Assembly (NCBI RefSeq): GCF_013177315.1
Contig: NZ_CP053661.1
Coordinates: 1,116,001-1,180,000 of the forward strand
DNA length: 64,000 nt
From: Thermoleptolyngbya sichuanensis A183
Lineage (GTDB): Bacteria > Cyanobacteriota > Cyanobacteriia > Elainellales > Elainellaceae
Reading direction: 5' to 3'
Below, piece by piece: positions 53,421 to 62,740 of this stretch. The translations under genes and the position numbers were made by a program. The notes under the pieces were generated by a model. That model ran no database searches, was not told where the DNA came from, and saw nothing but the letters and a program-made list of their open reading frames with translations. Each line of letters opens with the position of its first letter. Within the stretch, counting starts at the first letter, position 1.

Positions 53421-54398
53421 ATGGATATTAAGAGCGGATTTATCGGCACGATTGGGAATACGCCCCTGATTCGCCTGCACAGCTTTTGCGAAGAAACGGG
53501 CTGCGAAATTTTGGGCAAGGCAGAATTTCTCAACCCCGGCGGCTCTGTGAAGGATCGGGCGGCGCTATATATCATCCAGGATGCCGAACAGCAGGGGCGT
53601 TTGAAACCGGGTGGGACGGTGGTAGAAGGAACAGCAGGCAACACAGGCATTGGGCTGGCCCACATCTGCAATGCCAAAGGCTACAAGTGCCTGATCATCA
53701 TTCCCGAAACCCAGTCGCAAGAAAAAATGGATCTGCTGCGGACCTTGGGCGCAGAGGTGCGTCCGGTGCCCGCTGTGCCCTACCGCGATCCCAACAACTA
53801 CGTGAAGCTGTCGGGGCGGATTGCCGAGGAAACAGAGAACGCCATCTGGGCGAACCAGTTCGACAACCTAGCCAACCGGCGGGCGCATTACGAAACCACC
53901 GGGCCCGAAATCTGGATGCAGACAGACGGCAAGATCGATGCTTGGGTGGCGGCGACGGGCACAGGTGGCACCTACGCCGGAGCCGCGATGTTCTTCAAAG
54001 AAAAGAACCCAAATATCCGCTGCGTGTTGGCTGACCCGATGGGCAGCGCGTTGTACAACTATTTCAAAACGGGAGAGCTCAAGATCGAAGGCAGCTCGAT
54101 TACCGAAGGGATTGGCACGAGCCGCGTAACGGCCAACCTGGAGGGTGCGCCAGTGGATGATGCGATCCGCATTGACGACCATGAAGTGCTGCGCGTGGTC
54201 TATCAGCTTTTGCACAAAGACGGGCTGTTTATGGGCGGTTCAGTCGGCATTAACGTGGGGGCGGCGGTAGCCCTAGCCAAGCAGATGGGGCCGGGGCATA
54301 CGATTGTGACGGTGCTGTGTGACGGTGGGGCCCGATATCAGTCGCGCCTGTATAACCGCGAATGGCTGGCAAGTAAGGGCTTGCTGATTGCCAGCTAG
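53421..54398 (+). CDS. cysK: Cysteine synthase A (O-acetylserine sulfhydrylase)
   Basis: PLP enzyme joining sulfide to O-acetylserine to make cysteine. The 325-residue product shows the Schiff-base lysine in NPGGSVKDRAA, the substrate loop EGTAGNTGIGLAH, the phosphate-binding glycine loop ATGTGGTYAGAA and the late LCDGGARYQSRLYN. Some cyanobacterial homologues of this type are longer than CysK proper, but residue patterns are those of CysK rather than CysM. The ATG at 53421 is the natural start. The stop overlaps by 4 bp the end of the converging gene. Confidence 0.92.
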   Translation: MDIKSGFIGTIGNTPLIRLHSFCEETGCEILGKAEFLNPGGSVKDRAALYIIQDAEQQGRLKPGGTVVEGTAGNTGIGLAHICNAKGYKCLIIIPETQSQEKMDLLRTLGAEVRPVPAVPYRDPNNYVKLSGRIAEETENAIWANQFDNLANRRAHYETTGPEIWMQTDGKIDAWVAATGTGGTYAGAAMFFKEKNPNIRCVLADPMGSALYNYFKTGELKIEGSSITEGIGTSRVTANLEGAPVDDAIRIDDHEVLRVVYQLLHKDGLFMGGSVGINVGAAVALAKQMGPGHTIVTVLCDGGARYQSRLYNREWLASKGLLIAS

Positions 54399-55000
54399 GG
54401 TAGCAGGCGGGTGCGCTGGAGCCAAAGGCGCATGTCGTCGTATTCCAGTTCACAGTCGCAGCTTTCGGCTAGCACGATCACGGTTTGCGAGTCTGGAGAC
54501 TTGAACCAGCCTCGAACTGTGTAGCCCGGTTCGGGGCGAGTAATCAGAACCGGCATTGCGTCCAAATTTCCCGATTGGGCGCTAGGATCTGCTTCGCCCT
54601 GCTGTCGGAGAAAGTCCGGAAGTGCGAGGTTCGCTGGATTGGGCAGGCTGCGGATGCGGAAGGAATACATGCCGCGAGGGGCGATCGCCCGTCCCCCCTG
54701 TTCTATACAACGCAGCACCTCAAAGGTTCCAGGGTCGAGGATTTCTACCGTGCCGTCGGGCAGTGTGCGGGTTCTGAAGTTCTCTGGAATGGCGATCGCC
54801 ACGCCAAACTGTGGCAGTTCCAGCGTCCGCAGGCTGTCTGAGGCGGGCACTTCGGCGATGTCAGGGCAAGGCGTAGCCCCCAGTTCTGATGCCAGATTGG
54901 TTTCTGATGCCAGATTGGTTGGCCCAGAGCGTGGCAGCGCCAGGGACATCCCTGCACCCAGCAGCGCGCCTGTGAACAAAACCAAAAGCTGAATTTTCAT
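54395..55000 (-). CDS. Secreted hypothetical protein
   Basis: A 201-residue protein with an N-terminal hydrophobic segment (LLVLFTGALLGAGMSLALP), probably a signal peptide or anchor, followed by a short direct amino-acid repeat (NLASETNLASE). The rest is beta-rich, with several cysteines (PCPDIAEV, VLRCIEQ, SCDCELEYDDM), consistent with a disulfide-stabilised extracytoplasmic domain. No family was recognised. ATG at 55000. It converges on cysK with overlapping ends. Confidence 0.65.
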   Translation of the reverse strand: MKIQLLVLFTGALLGAGMSLALPRSGPTNLASETNLASELGATPCPDIAEVPASDSLRTLELPQFGVAIAIPENFRTRTLPDGTVEILDPGTFEVLRCIEQGGRAIAPRGMYSFRIRSLPNPANLALPDFLRQQGEADPSAQSGNLDAMPVLITRPEPGYTVRGWFKSPDSQTVIVLAESCDCELEYDDMRLWLQRTRLLP

Positions 55001-55098
55001 CCCCTGAACCTGCTTCTAGACATGCAGCAGCCAGCGCCATCGCCAGCGTCTTGATCTAGAACTACAGCAGAACAGGTCGGACTTCCAGGCAGCTTGAC

Positions 55099-55272
55099 CT
55101 ACCAGCGGCGAGTTTTTTGCACAATATCCACCACGCCTGCGCCAACCGTGCCCAGCAGCAAGATCCACAGCAGCCCGCCGGGAATAAACGTGAGAACGCC
55201 CAACCCGCGCATCACCCAGACCGTGACCGTAATGCCCAAGAGAATTAGAAACGCCGCAGTCGTTGGCTTCAT
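55099..55272 (-). CDS. Small two-helix membrane protein (57 aa)
   Basis: Starts at the ATG at 55272. It is almost entirely two hydrophobic segments (AAFLILLGITVTVWVMRGLG and GGLLWILLLGTVGAGVVDIV) separated by a Phe-Ile-Pro-Gly-Gly turn, with a basic tail KTRRW. Coding is plausible from its uniform hydrophobic pattern and good codon use. No function was recognised. It lies downstream of the next small membrane gene on the same strand. Confidence 0.6.
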   Translation of the reverse strand: MKPTTAAFLILLGITVTVWVMRGLGVLTFIPGGLLWILLLGTVGAGVVDIVQKTRRW

Positions 55273-55368
55273 CGCAGTTTGCCCCAGCAGTTTGCCCCAG
55301 GGTTCGCCCCAGGTTTTCTCTATTCTTGCCCCCTGTTCGCTACAGGCGAACGACAGGATAGCGACAGG

Positions 55369-55560
55369 TTAGCCGCGCCTGCGAACGCCCGCCAAGATGC
55401 CCGACCCGATCGCCAGCAGCACCAGCGCGTAGACCGCTTCTCTGGGGATTTCCGTCAGCAGACCGAAGGATTGCAGCAACAGCAAGATTGCCATCATGAC
55501 CAGCAAAATGCCAGCGACGTAGAGAAAGATAGTGATGGCTAAGTTGGGAGAACGACCCAC
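55369..55560 (-). CDS. Small two-helix membrane protein (63 aa)
   Basis: The GTG at 55560, with GGAG eight to nine bases upstream, gives a 63-residue protein beginning VGRSPNLAIT. Two hydrophobic helices (IFLYVAGILLVMMAILLLL and AVYALVLLAIGSGILAGV) flank a short loop FGLLTEIPRE, and the protein ends RRRG. A longer frame from 55608 has an implausible N-terminus. It is about 100 bp upstream of the 57-aa gene in the same orientation, and the similar layout hints at a pair. Function unknown. Confidence 0.6.
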   Translation of the reverse strand: MGRSPNLAITIFLYVAGILLVMMAILLLLQSFGLLTEIPREAVYALVLLAIGSGILAGVRRRG

Positions 55561-55740
55561 GGGTGAAACTCCATTCAGGGCAGGGCGGCGTGTCGAGCAG
55601 CAGGGCACGAAGAACTGGGTACGATGGTCTATTTTGACACGGGATTGACCCTGCTGGGGGAGAAGTTGGCATCTCTTGGTTTTACGGAAGCCGCAGAGCA
55701 GGCAGGAGGGGAAAGGAGTGGGGCGATCGCCCGCACTGGA

Positions 55741-56871
55741 TTAGACCAAGACCTGCCGATCTAGCACCTCTTCTGCCAGCCCAAAGGAAAGCGTCATGCC
55801 CGCGCCACTCAGCGCATTCACCACCGTCACACCCGGTTCGGGATGTTGAATCCAATGCACCTGCCCTGGCAGTTTGGCGTAGATCCCGTGCCAGGTTTCG
55901 GCGATCGAAAAACTGGGAGCGCGGGCAAAGCCTCGCAGATATTCCAGCACGGCCTGATTCACCTCGGCACGGTCAAACGGATCGGGCGACAGACCGTATT
56001 CGTGGGAATCGCCCAGCACCAGTTCGCCTGCACGATTTTGCGACATCATGACGTGAATGCCCCACTTGGGGAAAAAGGGCGTTTCTGTGGCGATGCGCTG
56101 TTTTAGGGCGGGCAGCGATGGACAGTCGGCAAAGGCGGCATAGTGGGTCAGCGTCAGTCCGGCGCAGAGGGATGGTCCAATTCGCCAGCCGTTGGGCTGT
56201 GGCCCGGTTCGCATCATTTGCAGCTTGACCTTGGTCAGTCCACTGGCAGCATACAGGTCAGGATAGAGCGTTTCAAAATCAGCGCCGCTACAGACGAAAA
56301 TTTCCTCCGCGCTCCAGGGTTTGCCGCCTGCTAGCACCTGGGGATGGGCGATCGCCGTCACCGCTTCCCCAAACCGAAACGCCACCCCATACTTGGCTGC
56401 CAAGTAATCCGGAAGTTGGGCGATCGCCTCTCGCGGGTCAACCGTCATCTCTGTCGCGCTCCACAGCGCCCTCAACAGCCCCTCCGTCACTGCCGCCGCA
56501 CTTTTTTGAGCCACTTCGTCTGCCGTGAGCAGTTGGATGGAATCGGCGGCACGGTTTGCCGCGACAAATTCCTCCAGCACCGCCAGCTCATCGGCCCGAT
56601 AGGCCAGGTGTAGCGACCCGCATTCCTCAATGCCAAATCCAGCGCCCTCCGCTGCTTCCAGCCAAATCTGACGTGACTTTAGCGCCCGCGCATATAGCGC
56701 TCCCTGGGGTTGCCCAATCGGCCACACCATGCCAAAGTTGCGAATCGACGCGCCGATCGCCCGCGTATTTCGTTCAAACACCACCACCTGCCGACCGCGC
56801 TTTGCGGCTGCCAGCGCGTGGGCCAGCCCCACTATTCCCGCCCCGACAACAATGACCTCTACTTTACTCAT
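55741..56871 (-). CDS. FAD-dependent oxidoreductase of the TIGR03364 (phosphonate-linked) type
   Basis: A 376-residue flavin oxidase of the DAO/glycine oxidase fold. The dinucleotide-binding motif is VVGAGIVGLAHALAAAKRG at the N-terminus. ERNTRAIGASIRNFGMVWPIGQP and the late ETWHGIYAKLPGQVHWIQHPEPGV and ALSGAGMTLSFGLAEE are typical of the TIGR03364 group. Members sit in phosphonate clusters, and characterised relatives oxidise aminoethylphosphonate or its N-methyl derivative to phosphonoacetaldehyde. The downstream neighbour in metabolism, a phosphonatase-like hydrolase, is encoded 32 bp upstream on the same strand, so the two form an operon. No PhnW transaminase is present. Confidence 0.85.
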   Translation of the reverse strand: MSKVEVIVVGAGIVGLAHALAAAKRGRQVVVFERNTRAIGASIRNFGMVWPIGQPQGALYARALKSRQIWLEAAEGAGFGIEECGSLHLAYRADELAVLEEFVAANRAADSIQLLTADEVAQKSAAAVTEGLLRALWSATEMTVDPREAIAQLPDYLAAKYGVAFRFGEAVTAIAHPQVLAGGKPWSAEEIFVCSGADFETLYPDLYAASGLTKVKLQMMRTGPQPNGWRIGPSLCAGLTLTHYAAFADCPSLPALKQRIATETPFFPKWGIHVMMSQNRAGELVLGDSHEYGLSPDPFDRAEVNQAVLEYLRGFARAPSFSIAETWHGIYAKLPGQVHWIQHPEPGVTVVNALSGAGMTLSFGLAEEVLDRQVLV

Positions 56872-56903
56872 TTTTATTCATCAATTTTGTCTTTGGGGGA
56901 CGT

Positions 56904-57641
56904 TCACGACGACGCTTCCAAACTCACTAAGACTCCCTTTAGCTCCATCAGCGAATCTAGCAGTCCGTCATTGGGATAAGCCGCCAGTTGCGATCGCTCG
57001 TGGGTTCCGTTGGTGACCCCCAGAGACAGGCACGCATGAGCATTGATTCCAGCGGCCAAATCAGACGGCGTATCCCCAATAACCACCACCGCCTGGGGGT
57101 CTTTAACGCCTAATTTATACATCGCTTTCTGAATCATGTAGGGCGCAGGCCTGCCCTCCTGGTTGTAAATTTCTGATGGCGTAACGGAGGCTTGAATGAT
57201 GGAGTTGGGGCCACCCACATAGTCCGAATTTAGCCCCACATCCCAACCCAAACGATTTAGGATGATGTCCGTTACTTTTCGATAAAAACCTGTGTTGAGG
57301 GCGATCGCAATTCCCTGGTTCTGCAAATAGGAAAACATCGCCAAACAACCCTCTGTAGGCGAAACAGAATGGGTTTGATAATGCTCCTCTAGCACCGAGC
57401 AAAATGCAGCGTAGGACACATCAATCTGTTCGGATAAATCTGGATGACCTGCACCAAGTTGGGCTTCCCAAAGGGTTTGAAAAACTCGTTTTTTTGCCCA
57501 TCCCATCATGGACACAATCTGGTCAGTCGTTGCTTCCAGTCCGGTTCGTTCGGCTGCCAGAAAGAAGCACTTCTCAACTTCTTGCTCATCCTTAACCGTT
57601 GTGCCCGCCATGTCGAACACAACAAGCTGAATACTAGACAC
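56904..57641 (-). CDS. Phosphonatase-like HAD hydrolase
   Basis: A 245-residue HAD-superfamily enzyme of the phosphonoacetaldehyde hydrolase-like group (TIGR03351 type). The nucleophile motif is FDMAGTTV (D10, with A12 as in PhnX), and the acidic motif is VIGDTPSDLAAG. K50 in MMGWAKKRV occupies the place of the Schiff-base lysine that PhnX uses to cleave the C-P bond. That supports true phosphonatase activity, giving acetaldehyde and phosphate. The start is GTG at 57641 with AGGA ten bases upstream. It heads the two-gene operon with the FAD enzyme and diverges from the phosphonate-type importer genes. Confidence 0.85.
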   Translation of the reverse strand: MSSIQLVVFDMAGTTVKDEQEVEKCFFLAAERTGLEATTDQIVSMMGWAKKRVFQTLWEAQLGAGHPDLSEQIDVSYAAFCSVLEEHYQTHSVSPTEGCLAMFSYLQNQGIAIALNTGFYRKVTDIILNRLGWDVGLNSDYVGGPNSIIQASVTPSEIYNQEGRPAPYMIQKAMYKLGVKDPQAVVVIGDTPSDLAAGINAHACLSLGVTNGTHERSQLAAYPNDGLLDSLMELKGVLVSLEASS

Positions 57642-57928
57642 AGCAATTTTCCTGCGTAGGTTGAATGATAGCTTGGAACAAACCAGACAGCGCGAACTGA
57701 CTCAAGCTTGAACTATGACGAGTCCCCCAAGCCGTAGCTACTATATCGAAATTTCTTACAGGGTAGCAGCGCTTAAATCTTGAGAATTATGAAATAATCC
57801 AGCCTTAATCTTTCCTTGAACTCTTCTTAGGTTGCTGATAGTACCGTCAGAGCATATGTATCTGCATTCAGAAGTGTTGAACGCAATGTTAGCAGGGCAA
57901 GTTCATAGCTGAATCCAGTACAAAAGAT

Positions 57929-58165
57929 CTATAATTCTGCCTGTAATGACCTACTTATTGCTTCCATTCTCAATAATCCGCCTCTTGAGAGTGCTTTTTG
58001 TAAAGTTTTACCATCAAGATTCAACACTTCTGATCTGCATTCTACTATTTCAGCTTTTGCTAAGCAGCCGACAGGCTTGTTCTGAATACCTGCTAAATAC
58101 CCAAAAGAGATAGGTGTATAAAGTTTTTTATGTGTCCGGTCTTCACGTTCTTTAAATTTTCTCAC
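57929..58165 (-). CDS. Doubtful small open frame (78 aa)
   Basis: This frame, from GTG at 58165, lies in the 607-bp AT-rich gap between the phosphonatase-like gene and the importer genes. The N-terminus is very basic (RKFKEREDRTHKKLYT). The rest has mixed composition (KALSRGGLLRMEAISRS) with no recognised motif. No ribosome binding site is evident. It may be a remnant of a PRC-barrel-like or regulatory gene or simply noise. The remainder of the gap (57642-57928 and 58166-58248) holds no other candidate and should contain both divergent promoters. Confidence 0.3.
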   Translation of the reverse strand: MRKFKEREDRTHKKLYTPISFGYLAGIQNKPVGCLAKAEIVECRSEVLNLDGKTLQKALSRGGLLRMEAISRSLQAEL

Positions 58166-58248
58166 TGCTCTGGTTTTCGGTTCTAGTTCGGCTGTCCTGA
58201 CGCTTTTAAGCTTGGTTCGGCAATTACATTCAACGATGGATTATTACA

Positions 58249-59358
58249 ATGCTTGAGAAATGGATTGGGAAGCGTAGGTCACGCTTTTTGACTGGATTTA
58301 TGGCAGCGTTTGGGTTGGTCATCGTGGTGGCTGCCTGCACCTCTGGCCCTGTAACCACAAACCCTGGAACGGGCACTGCGACGGGTTCAGCGACTGCAAC
58401 TGGGGGTTCGGAAACGATTACGGTGTATACCGCACTGGAAGATGACCAGCTTGCGGAATATATTCCTATGTTTGAAAAGTCTCATCCCAATATCAAAGTG
58501 AATAAAGTACGCGACTCTACGGGAATCATCACCGCTAAACTGCTGGCCGAAAAAGACAATCCCCAGGCCGATGTCGTGTGGGGAACGGCGGTGTCGAGTC
58601 TGCTAGTAGCTGATCAGCAGGGAATGCTGGAACCCTATGCTCCGGCAGGCTTAGAAGCTGTACAGCCCCAGTTTCGCGATGACCGGAACCCGCCGACCTG
58701 GGTCGGGATTGATGCCTGGATGAGCGCCTTCTGTGCCAACACGGTAGAACTGGAGCAAAAGGGCGTGCCCGTGCCGACCTCTTGGGCAGATCTCACCAAG
58801 CCTGAATACAAAGGCATGATTGTGATGTCGAACCCGGCCTCTTCGGGCACGGGATTCCTGTCGATATCGGCTATTTTGCAAATGATGGGGGAAGAGCAGG
58901 GCTGGAAGTATCTCGATGCGCTGCATCAGAACGTAGTTCAATACGTCCACTCTGGCTCCAAGCCTTGCAAGATGGCGGGCGCAGGCGAGTATCCCATCGG
59001 CATTTCCTTTGACTATCGGGCTGTGAAGCAGAAAAACGACGGGGAGCTGATTGCTGCGGTATTTCCAACTGAAGGATCGGGGTGGGATATCGAGGCGAAT
59101 GCGTTGGTAAAGAAGGCGAATATCAAGCCCGGAGCGAAGACGTTCCTAGATTGGGCGATTTCTCCGGAGATTATGGGCGAGTATGCCAAGAACTTTCCGG
59201 TGACTGCGGTAAAGACGGATGTACCGATTCCTGAAGGATACCCGGCTGATCCCACCAAGCAACTGATCAAGAATGACTTTAACTGGGCAGCCAAGAACCG
59301 GGATGCGATTTTAGCTGAGTGGACAAAGCGCTACGACAGCAAATCGGAGCCTAAGTAG
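58249..59358 (+). CDS. Solute-binding protein of a 2-aminoethylphosphonate-type ABC importer
   Basis: A 369-residue exported binding protein of the iron/phosphonate (family 1) class. The signal segment [15 protein letters not shown] ends in a lipobox-like VAAC, followed by a Gly/Thr-rich tether (about residues 30-60). The mature part starts [20 protein letters not shown] and contains [37 protein letters not shown] and [12 protein letters not shown]-like motifs seen in putative aminoethylphosphonate-binding proteins. Fe3+-binding relatives have two tyrosines late in the sequence that are not evident here. The neighbouring ATPase and fused permease, and the two phosphonate enzymes across the divergent gap, support a phosphonate role. 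Confidence 0.85.
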   Translation: MLEKWIGKRRSRFLTGFMAAFGLVIVVAACTSGPVTTNPGTGTATGSATATGGSETITVYTALEDDQLAEYIPMFEKSHPNIKVNKVRDSTGIITAKLLAEKDNPQADVVWGTAVSSLLVADQQGMLEPYAPAGLEAVQPQFRDDRNPPTWVGIDAWMSAFCANTVELEQKGVPVPTSWADLTKPEYKGMIVMSNPASSGTGFLSISAILQMMGEEQGWKYLDALHQNVVQYVHSGSKPCKMAGAGEYPIGISFDYRAVKQKNDGELIAAVFPTEGSGWDIEANALVKKANIKPGAKTFLDWAISPEIMGEYAKNFPVTAVKTDVPIPEGYPADPTKQLIKNDFNWAAKNRDAILAEWTKRYDSKSEPK

Positions 59359-59376
59359 GAACGTGAGTGTGAATGG

Positions 59377-59431
59377 AGATTGGAACGAAACTGGAGTAAA
59401 ACTGGAGCAAAACTGGAGCAAAACTGAAACG
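59377..59431. repeat. 11-bp tandem array, five units
   Basis: Units AGATTGGAACG, AAACTGGAGTA, AAACTGGAGCA (twice) and AAACTGAAACG, just downstream of the binding-protein gene. Same period as the arrays at 12258 and 43198. Confidence 0.85.
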
Positions 59432-59546
59432 AAGCTGAGACATGGGCTGGAGTGGGGGCGATCGCCCTTGTTGCTCGGTCAGTAACGCAGTGAAGTAACT
59501 CCAGGAATTCGCTCACTGATTCCTACGGAATGTCCAGAGATCACTC

Positions 59547-59595
59547 AGAGGATGAATCGGTTTCTTTGGCTTGCAGATCGGTTCATCCTCTTTTC
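59547..59595 (+). terminator. Stem-loop after the phosphonate binding-protein gene
   Basis: AGAGGATGAATCGG pairs with CGGTTCATCCTCT (one mismatch) around an 18-22 nt loop and is followed by TTTCC. It lies between the binding-protein and ATPase genes. It may terminate most transcripts or protect the 3' end, giving more binding protein than transporter, a common arrangement. Inferred. Confidence 0.65.
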
Positions 59596-59639
59596 CTATT
59601 CTGAGCATTTTTCGAGCTTCATTGTGAGCCTTATCTTAA

Positions 59640-59666
59640 TTTTTTAGATTTTTTAGATTTTTTAGA
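59640..59666. repeat. Three TTTTTTAGA units before the ATPase gene
   Basis: Three 9-bp TTTTTTAGA repeats end 3 bp before the ATG at 59670, leaving no room for a Shine-Dalgarno sequence. The leader of the ATPase gene is thus unusually U-rich. Confidence 0.85.
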
Positions 59667-59669
59667 ATC

Positions 59670-60872
59670 ATGACTTACTCGCCTGATCCGCCAGCAACGG
59701 CTCGTCCAGTTTCTTCAGCCAGTTCATCTGCGTCGGTGAGGATGCCCGTTGCCCACACCGAGGGCGATCGCGCTCTGGAAACGCCTTACCTGCAAATCGA
59801 GAATGTTCACAAGCGCTTCGGCAGCTTTGTGGCGCTGCGAGACATTTACCTGGATGTGTATCCGGGGGAGTTTGTCTGCTTGCTGGGGCCGAGCGGCTGC
59901 GGCAAGACCACGCTGCTGCGGATTATTGCGGGGCTAGAGCAACAGACCAGCGGGCGTGTGATTCAAGCAGGGCGAGACGTTTCAAGCTTGCCGCCTGCCA
60001 AGCGAGACTTTGGCATCGTGTTCCAATCCTACGCGCTGTTTCCCAACCTGACAGCGGCGCAGAACATCGCCTACGGACTGCAAAATGCCAAGATGCCCAA
60101 GGCGCAAATTGATGCTCGCGTTGCAGAACTGCTGGAAACCGTTGGCTTAGCGGGATTTGGAGCCAAGTATCCAGCCCAGCTTTCGGGCGGGCAACAGCAG
60201 CGGGTGGCGCTGGCGCGGGCGCTGGCCCTGTCTCCCGGACTGCTGCTGCTGGATGAGCCACTGTCGGCGCTGGATGCCCAAGTGCGGGTGCGATTGCGGA
60301 CAGAGATCGCGCAATTGCAAAAGCGGTTGGGAATTACCACCATTATGGTGACGCACGACCAGGCGGAGGCGCTGGCCATGGCCGATCGCGCCGTGGTGAT
60401 GGACAAGGGCTACATTGCTCAGGTCGGTACACCCCACAGCATTTATCAGCGCCCCACAACCCCGTTCGTAGCCAACTTCATCGGGGTGATGAACTTTTTG
60501 CGGGGCGTGGTAGCTTCTTCTGGACAAGTCCGCTGCGGCAATCTCTTGCTCGATGCACCCCGCAATGAGTTTGACATGAATACGCCAGTGCAGATTGCAA
60601 TTCGTCCAGAGAATGTAAAAATCCTGCCGCAACAGGATGCCTTTGACAGCAGCCTGCCGAATGTAATTGCGGCGGAGCTAGAGGAAGTAGAGTTTCTGGG
60701 GTCTGGCTATCGAATTGGGATGCGACTGGAGGGCGATGCCAAGGATCTGATCACCAGCGAACTGCCCGCTGATGCGGCGGAACTGCTGGATTTGCAGGTG
60801 GGGGCAGCACTGGTGGCGCAATTGCCGCCCGACTGTATTCAAGTCTTTGCCCAGGAACCCGTGAGAGCCTGA
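59670..60872 (+). CDS. ATP-binding protein of the aminoethylphosphonate-type ABC importer
   Basis: A 400-residue importer ATPase with a C-terminal regulatory TOBE domain. Walker [13 protein letters not shown] loop [10 protein letters not shown], signature [15 protein letters not shown], Walker [13 protein letters not shown] and switch VTHDQAEAL are intact. The C-terminal part ([31 protein letters not shown]) is typical of the spermidine/iron/phosphonate family. The first 40 residues are a Ser/Ala/Pro-rich extension with little structure. An ATP-binding protein of this type can serve Fe3+ or putrescine transport, but the neighbours favour phosphonate. It ends 3 bp before the permease ATG, so the two are translationally coupled. 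Confidence 0.9.
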   Translation: MTYSPDPPATARPVSSASSSASVRMPVAHTEGDRALETPYLQIENVHKRFGSFVALRDIYLDVYPGEFVCLLGPSGCGKTTLLRIIAGLEQQTSGRVIQAGRDVSSLPPAKRDFGIVFQSYALFPNLTAAQNIAYGLQNAKMPKAQIDARVAELLETVGLAGFGAKYPAQLSGGQQQRVALARALALSPGLLLLDEPLSALDAQVRVRLRTEIAQLQKRLGITTIMVTHDQAEALAMADRAVVMDKGYIAQVGTPHSIYQRPTTPFVANFIGVMNFLRGVVASSGQVRCGNLLLDAPRNEFDMNTPVQIAIRPENVKILPQQDAFDSSLPNVIAAELEEVEFLGSGYRIGMRLEGDAKDLITSELPADAAELLDLQVGAALVAQLPPDCIQVFAQEPVRA

Positions 60873-60875
60873 ACC

Positions 60876-62648
60876 ATGACGACATCTCCTGCTTCCTCCT
60901 CTCTGCGCGATCGCCTCTTTCCCCCACAGGTGCGCCACGTCATCACCCGCGAAGACTGGATCATGCGGCTGATGCTGGCGATCGCCACGTTATTTCTGCT
61001 GGCGGGCGTGGTGCTGCCCTTGGTGCCGATGATCCAGCGGAGCTTTCAGGACACAGAGGGCAACTGGGTGGGCTGGGCCAACTACGTTCGCTACCTGACC
61101 ACGCCCTCGCTGCTGGTGTCATTCACGAATACTCTCTCAGTGGCGATCGCCAGTACGCTCCTATCCGTCATTTTGGGATTCCTCTATGCCTACGCGCTGA
61201 CGCGCACCGCCATGCGCGGCAAAGGGATCTTTCGCATTCTCGGTACTTTGCCGCTGTTCATTCCGCCGCTAGCCCATGCGATTGGGCTAATTTACCTGTT
61301 TGGCAATAAGGGCCTGTTTACGACTGGATTCTTTGGGCTGTTGCCGCCGTTTGATATCGGCCTCTACGGCCCCGTTGGCATTACCCTGGGCGAAGCGCTC
61401 TATTGCTTCCCGCAGGCAGTCGTGATTCTGGCGACCGCCCTCAGCCTCACCGATGCTCGCCTTTATGAAGCCGCCGACGTGATGAGAACGCCGCCGCTGC
61501 GGACGTTTTTGACGGTAACGCTGCCCAGCGTCAAGTATGGGCTGATGAGCGCCATTTTTGTCTGTTTTACCCTGGCCTTTACCGACTTTGGCGTACCCAA
61601 GGTGGTGGGCGGCAACTTCAATGTGCTAGCGACCGACATCTACAAGCAGGTGATTGGGCAGCAAAACTTTTCGATGGGCGCAACCATCAGCGTTTTTCTT
61701 TTGCTGCCAACAGTTTTAGCATTTATCCTCGATCGCATCGTGCAGCGCCACCAGACGGCAATGGTCAGCGCCAAGTCGGTGCCCTATCAGCCCAAGCCCA
61801 AGCCCGCCCTCGATTGGCTGATGTTTGCGATTTGTGGGGCGATCGCCTGCTTTGTGCTGTTGGTGTTTGCGGCAATCGTCCTGGCTTCGATTGTCAAGGT
61901 CTGGCCCTACAACTTTGAGCCAACGCTGCGGCACTATAACTTCAATGCAGTCGGGGGTGGGGGCTACGCAGCCTACTGGAACAGCATTCGCATGTCGCTC
62001 TATACGGCAATTTTTGGGACTGCCGCTGTCTTTGCGATCGCCTACCTTGTCGAGAAGGGCAAAGGACTCAGGGGCCTGCGCCTGGTTAACTATTTCCTGG
62101 CGACGATTCCCCTGGCGCTGCCCGGATTGGTGCTGGGGTTGGCCTACGTGTTTTTCTTCAACAATCCCACCTGGAATATTGGCGGGCTGGCAATCAGAAA
62201 CCCGCTGAACTGGCTCTACGGCACGATGGCAATTCTGGTGTTGTGCAATGTGATCCACTTTTTCACCGTTTGCTTTCTAACGGCCACCACTGCCCTGAAG
62301 CAAATTGATCCAGAGTTTGAATCGGTGTCTGCGTCTATGCGGGTGCCATTTTACAAAACCTTTTGGCGCGTCACGCTGCCGCTCTGCGTTCCAGCCATTT
62401 TAGACATCGGCATTTACTTTTTTGTAAATGCGATGGTGACGATTTCTGCCATCGTTTTTCTCTATCCGCCCACGTTGCCGCTGGCGGCCGTGGCCATTGT
62501 CAACATGGATGATGCTGGAGACATTGCACCCGCTGCGGCCATGTCTACCCTCATCGTGGCCACCAGTATCGGCGTGCGCCTGCTGTACTGGTTTTTGACA
62601 CGCGGCCTGCAAACCCGAACCCAGGCCTGGCGATCGCAGGCAAGATAA
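60876..62648 (+). CDS. Fused-domain permease of the aminoethylphosphonate-type ABC importer
   Basis: A 590-residue permease containing two binding-protein-dependent transport domains in one chain, about twelve transmembrane helices. The coupling (EAA) loops are visible as [24 protein letters not shown] in the first half and [24 protein letters not shown] in the second. Helices include [20 protein letters not shown] and [18 protein letters not shown]. The double-permease layout matches both Fe3+ (FbpB-like) and putative aminoethylphosphonate permeases; gene context decides for the latter. The last codons and TAA stop lie within the first unit of a 15-bp tandem array. Confidence 0.9.
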   Translation: MTTSPASSSLRDRLFPPQVRHVITREDWIMRLMLAIATLFLLAGVVLPLVPMIQRSFQDTEGNWVGWANYVRYLTTPSLLVSFTNTLSVAIASTLLSVILGFLYAYALTRTAMRGKGIFRILGTLPLFIPPLAHAIGLIYLFGNKGLFTTGFFGLLPPFDIGLYGPVGITLGEALYCFPQAVVILATALSLTDARLYEAADVMRTPPLRTFLTVTLPSVKYGLMSAIFVCFTLAFTDFGVPKVVGGNFNVLATDIYKQVIGQQNFSMGATISVFLLLPTVLAFILDRIVQRHQTAMVSAKSVPYQPKPKPALDWLMFAICGAIACFVLLVFAAIVLASIVKVWPYNFEPTLRHYNFNAVGGGGYAAYWNSIRMSLYTAIFGTAAVFAIAYLVEKGKGLRGLRLVNYFLATIPLALPGLVLGLAYVFFFNNPTWNIGGLAIRNPLNWLYGTMAILVLCNVIHFFTVCFLTATTALKQIDPEFESVSASMRVPFYKTFWRVTLPLCVPAILDIGIYFFVNAMVTISAIVFLYPPTLPLAAVAIVNMDDAGDIAPAAAMSTLIVATSIGVRLLYWFLTRGLQTRTQAWRSQAR

Positions 62649-62733
62649 CTCCAGGCAAGATAACTCCAGGCAAGATGACTCCAGGCAAGATGACTCCAGG
62701 CAAGATAACCCCAGGCAAGGTAACCCCAGGCGA
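62638..62733. repeat. 15-bp tandem array starting inside the permease stop region
   Basis: Six complete units and a partial seventh of AGGCAAGATAACTCC (variants GATGACTCC, GATAACCCC, GGTAACCCC). The first unit spans the last Gln-Ala-Arg codons and the TAA of the permease gene. The array ends 8 bp before the ChrB-like stop codon. Confidence 0.92.
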
Positions 62734-62740
62734 GAGCAGG

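Noticed and set aside
58249-62648. The importer as an Fe3+ (Fbp/Fut) system.
   Set aside because: The families are related, but the divergent phosphonatase-like and TIGR03364-type genes and the sequence pattern of the binding protein favour phosphonate. Fe3+ remains a lesser alternative.
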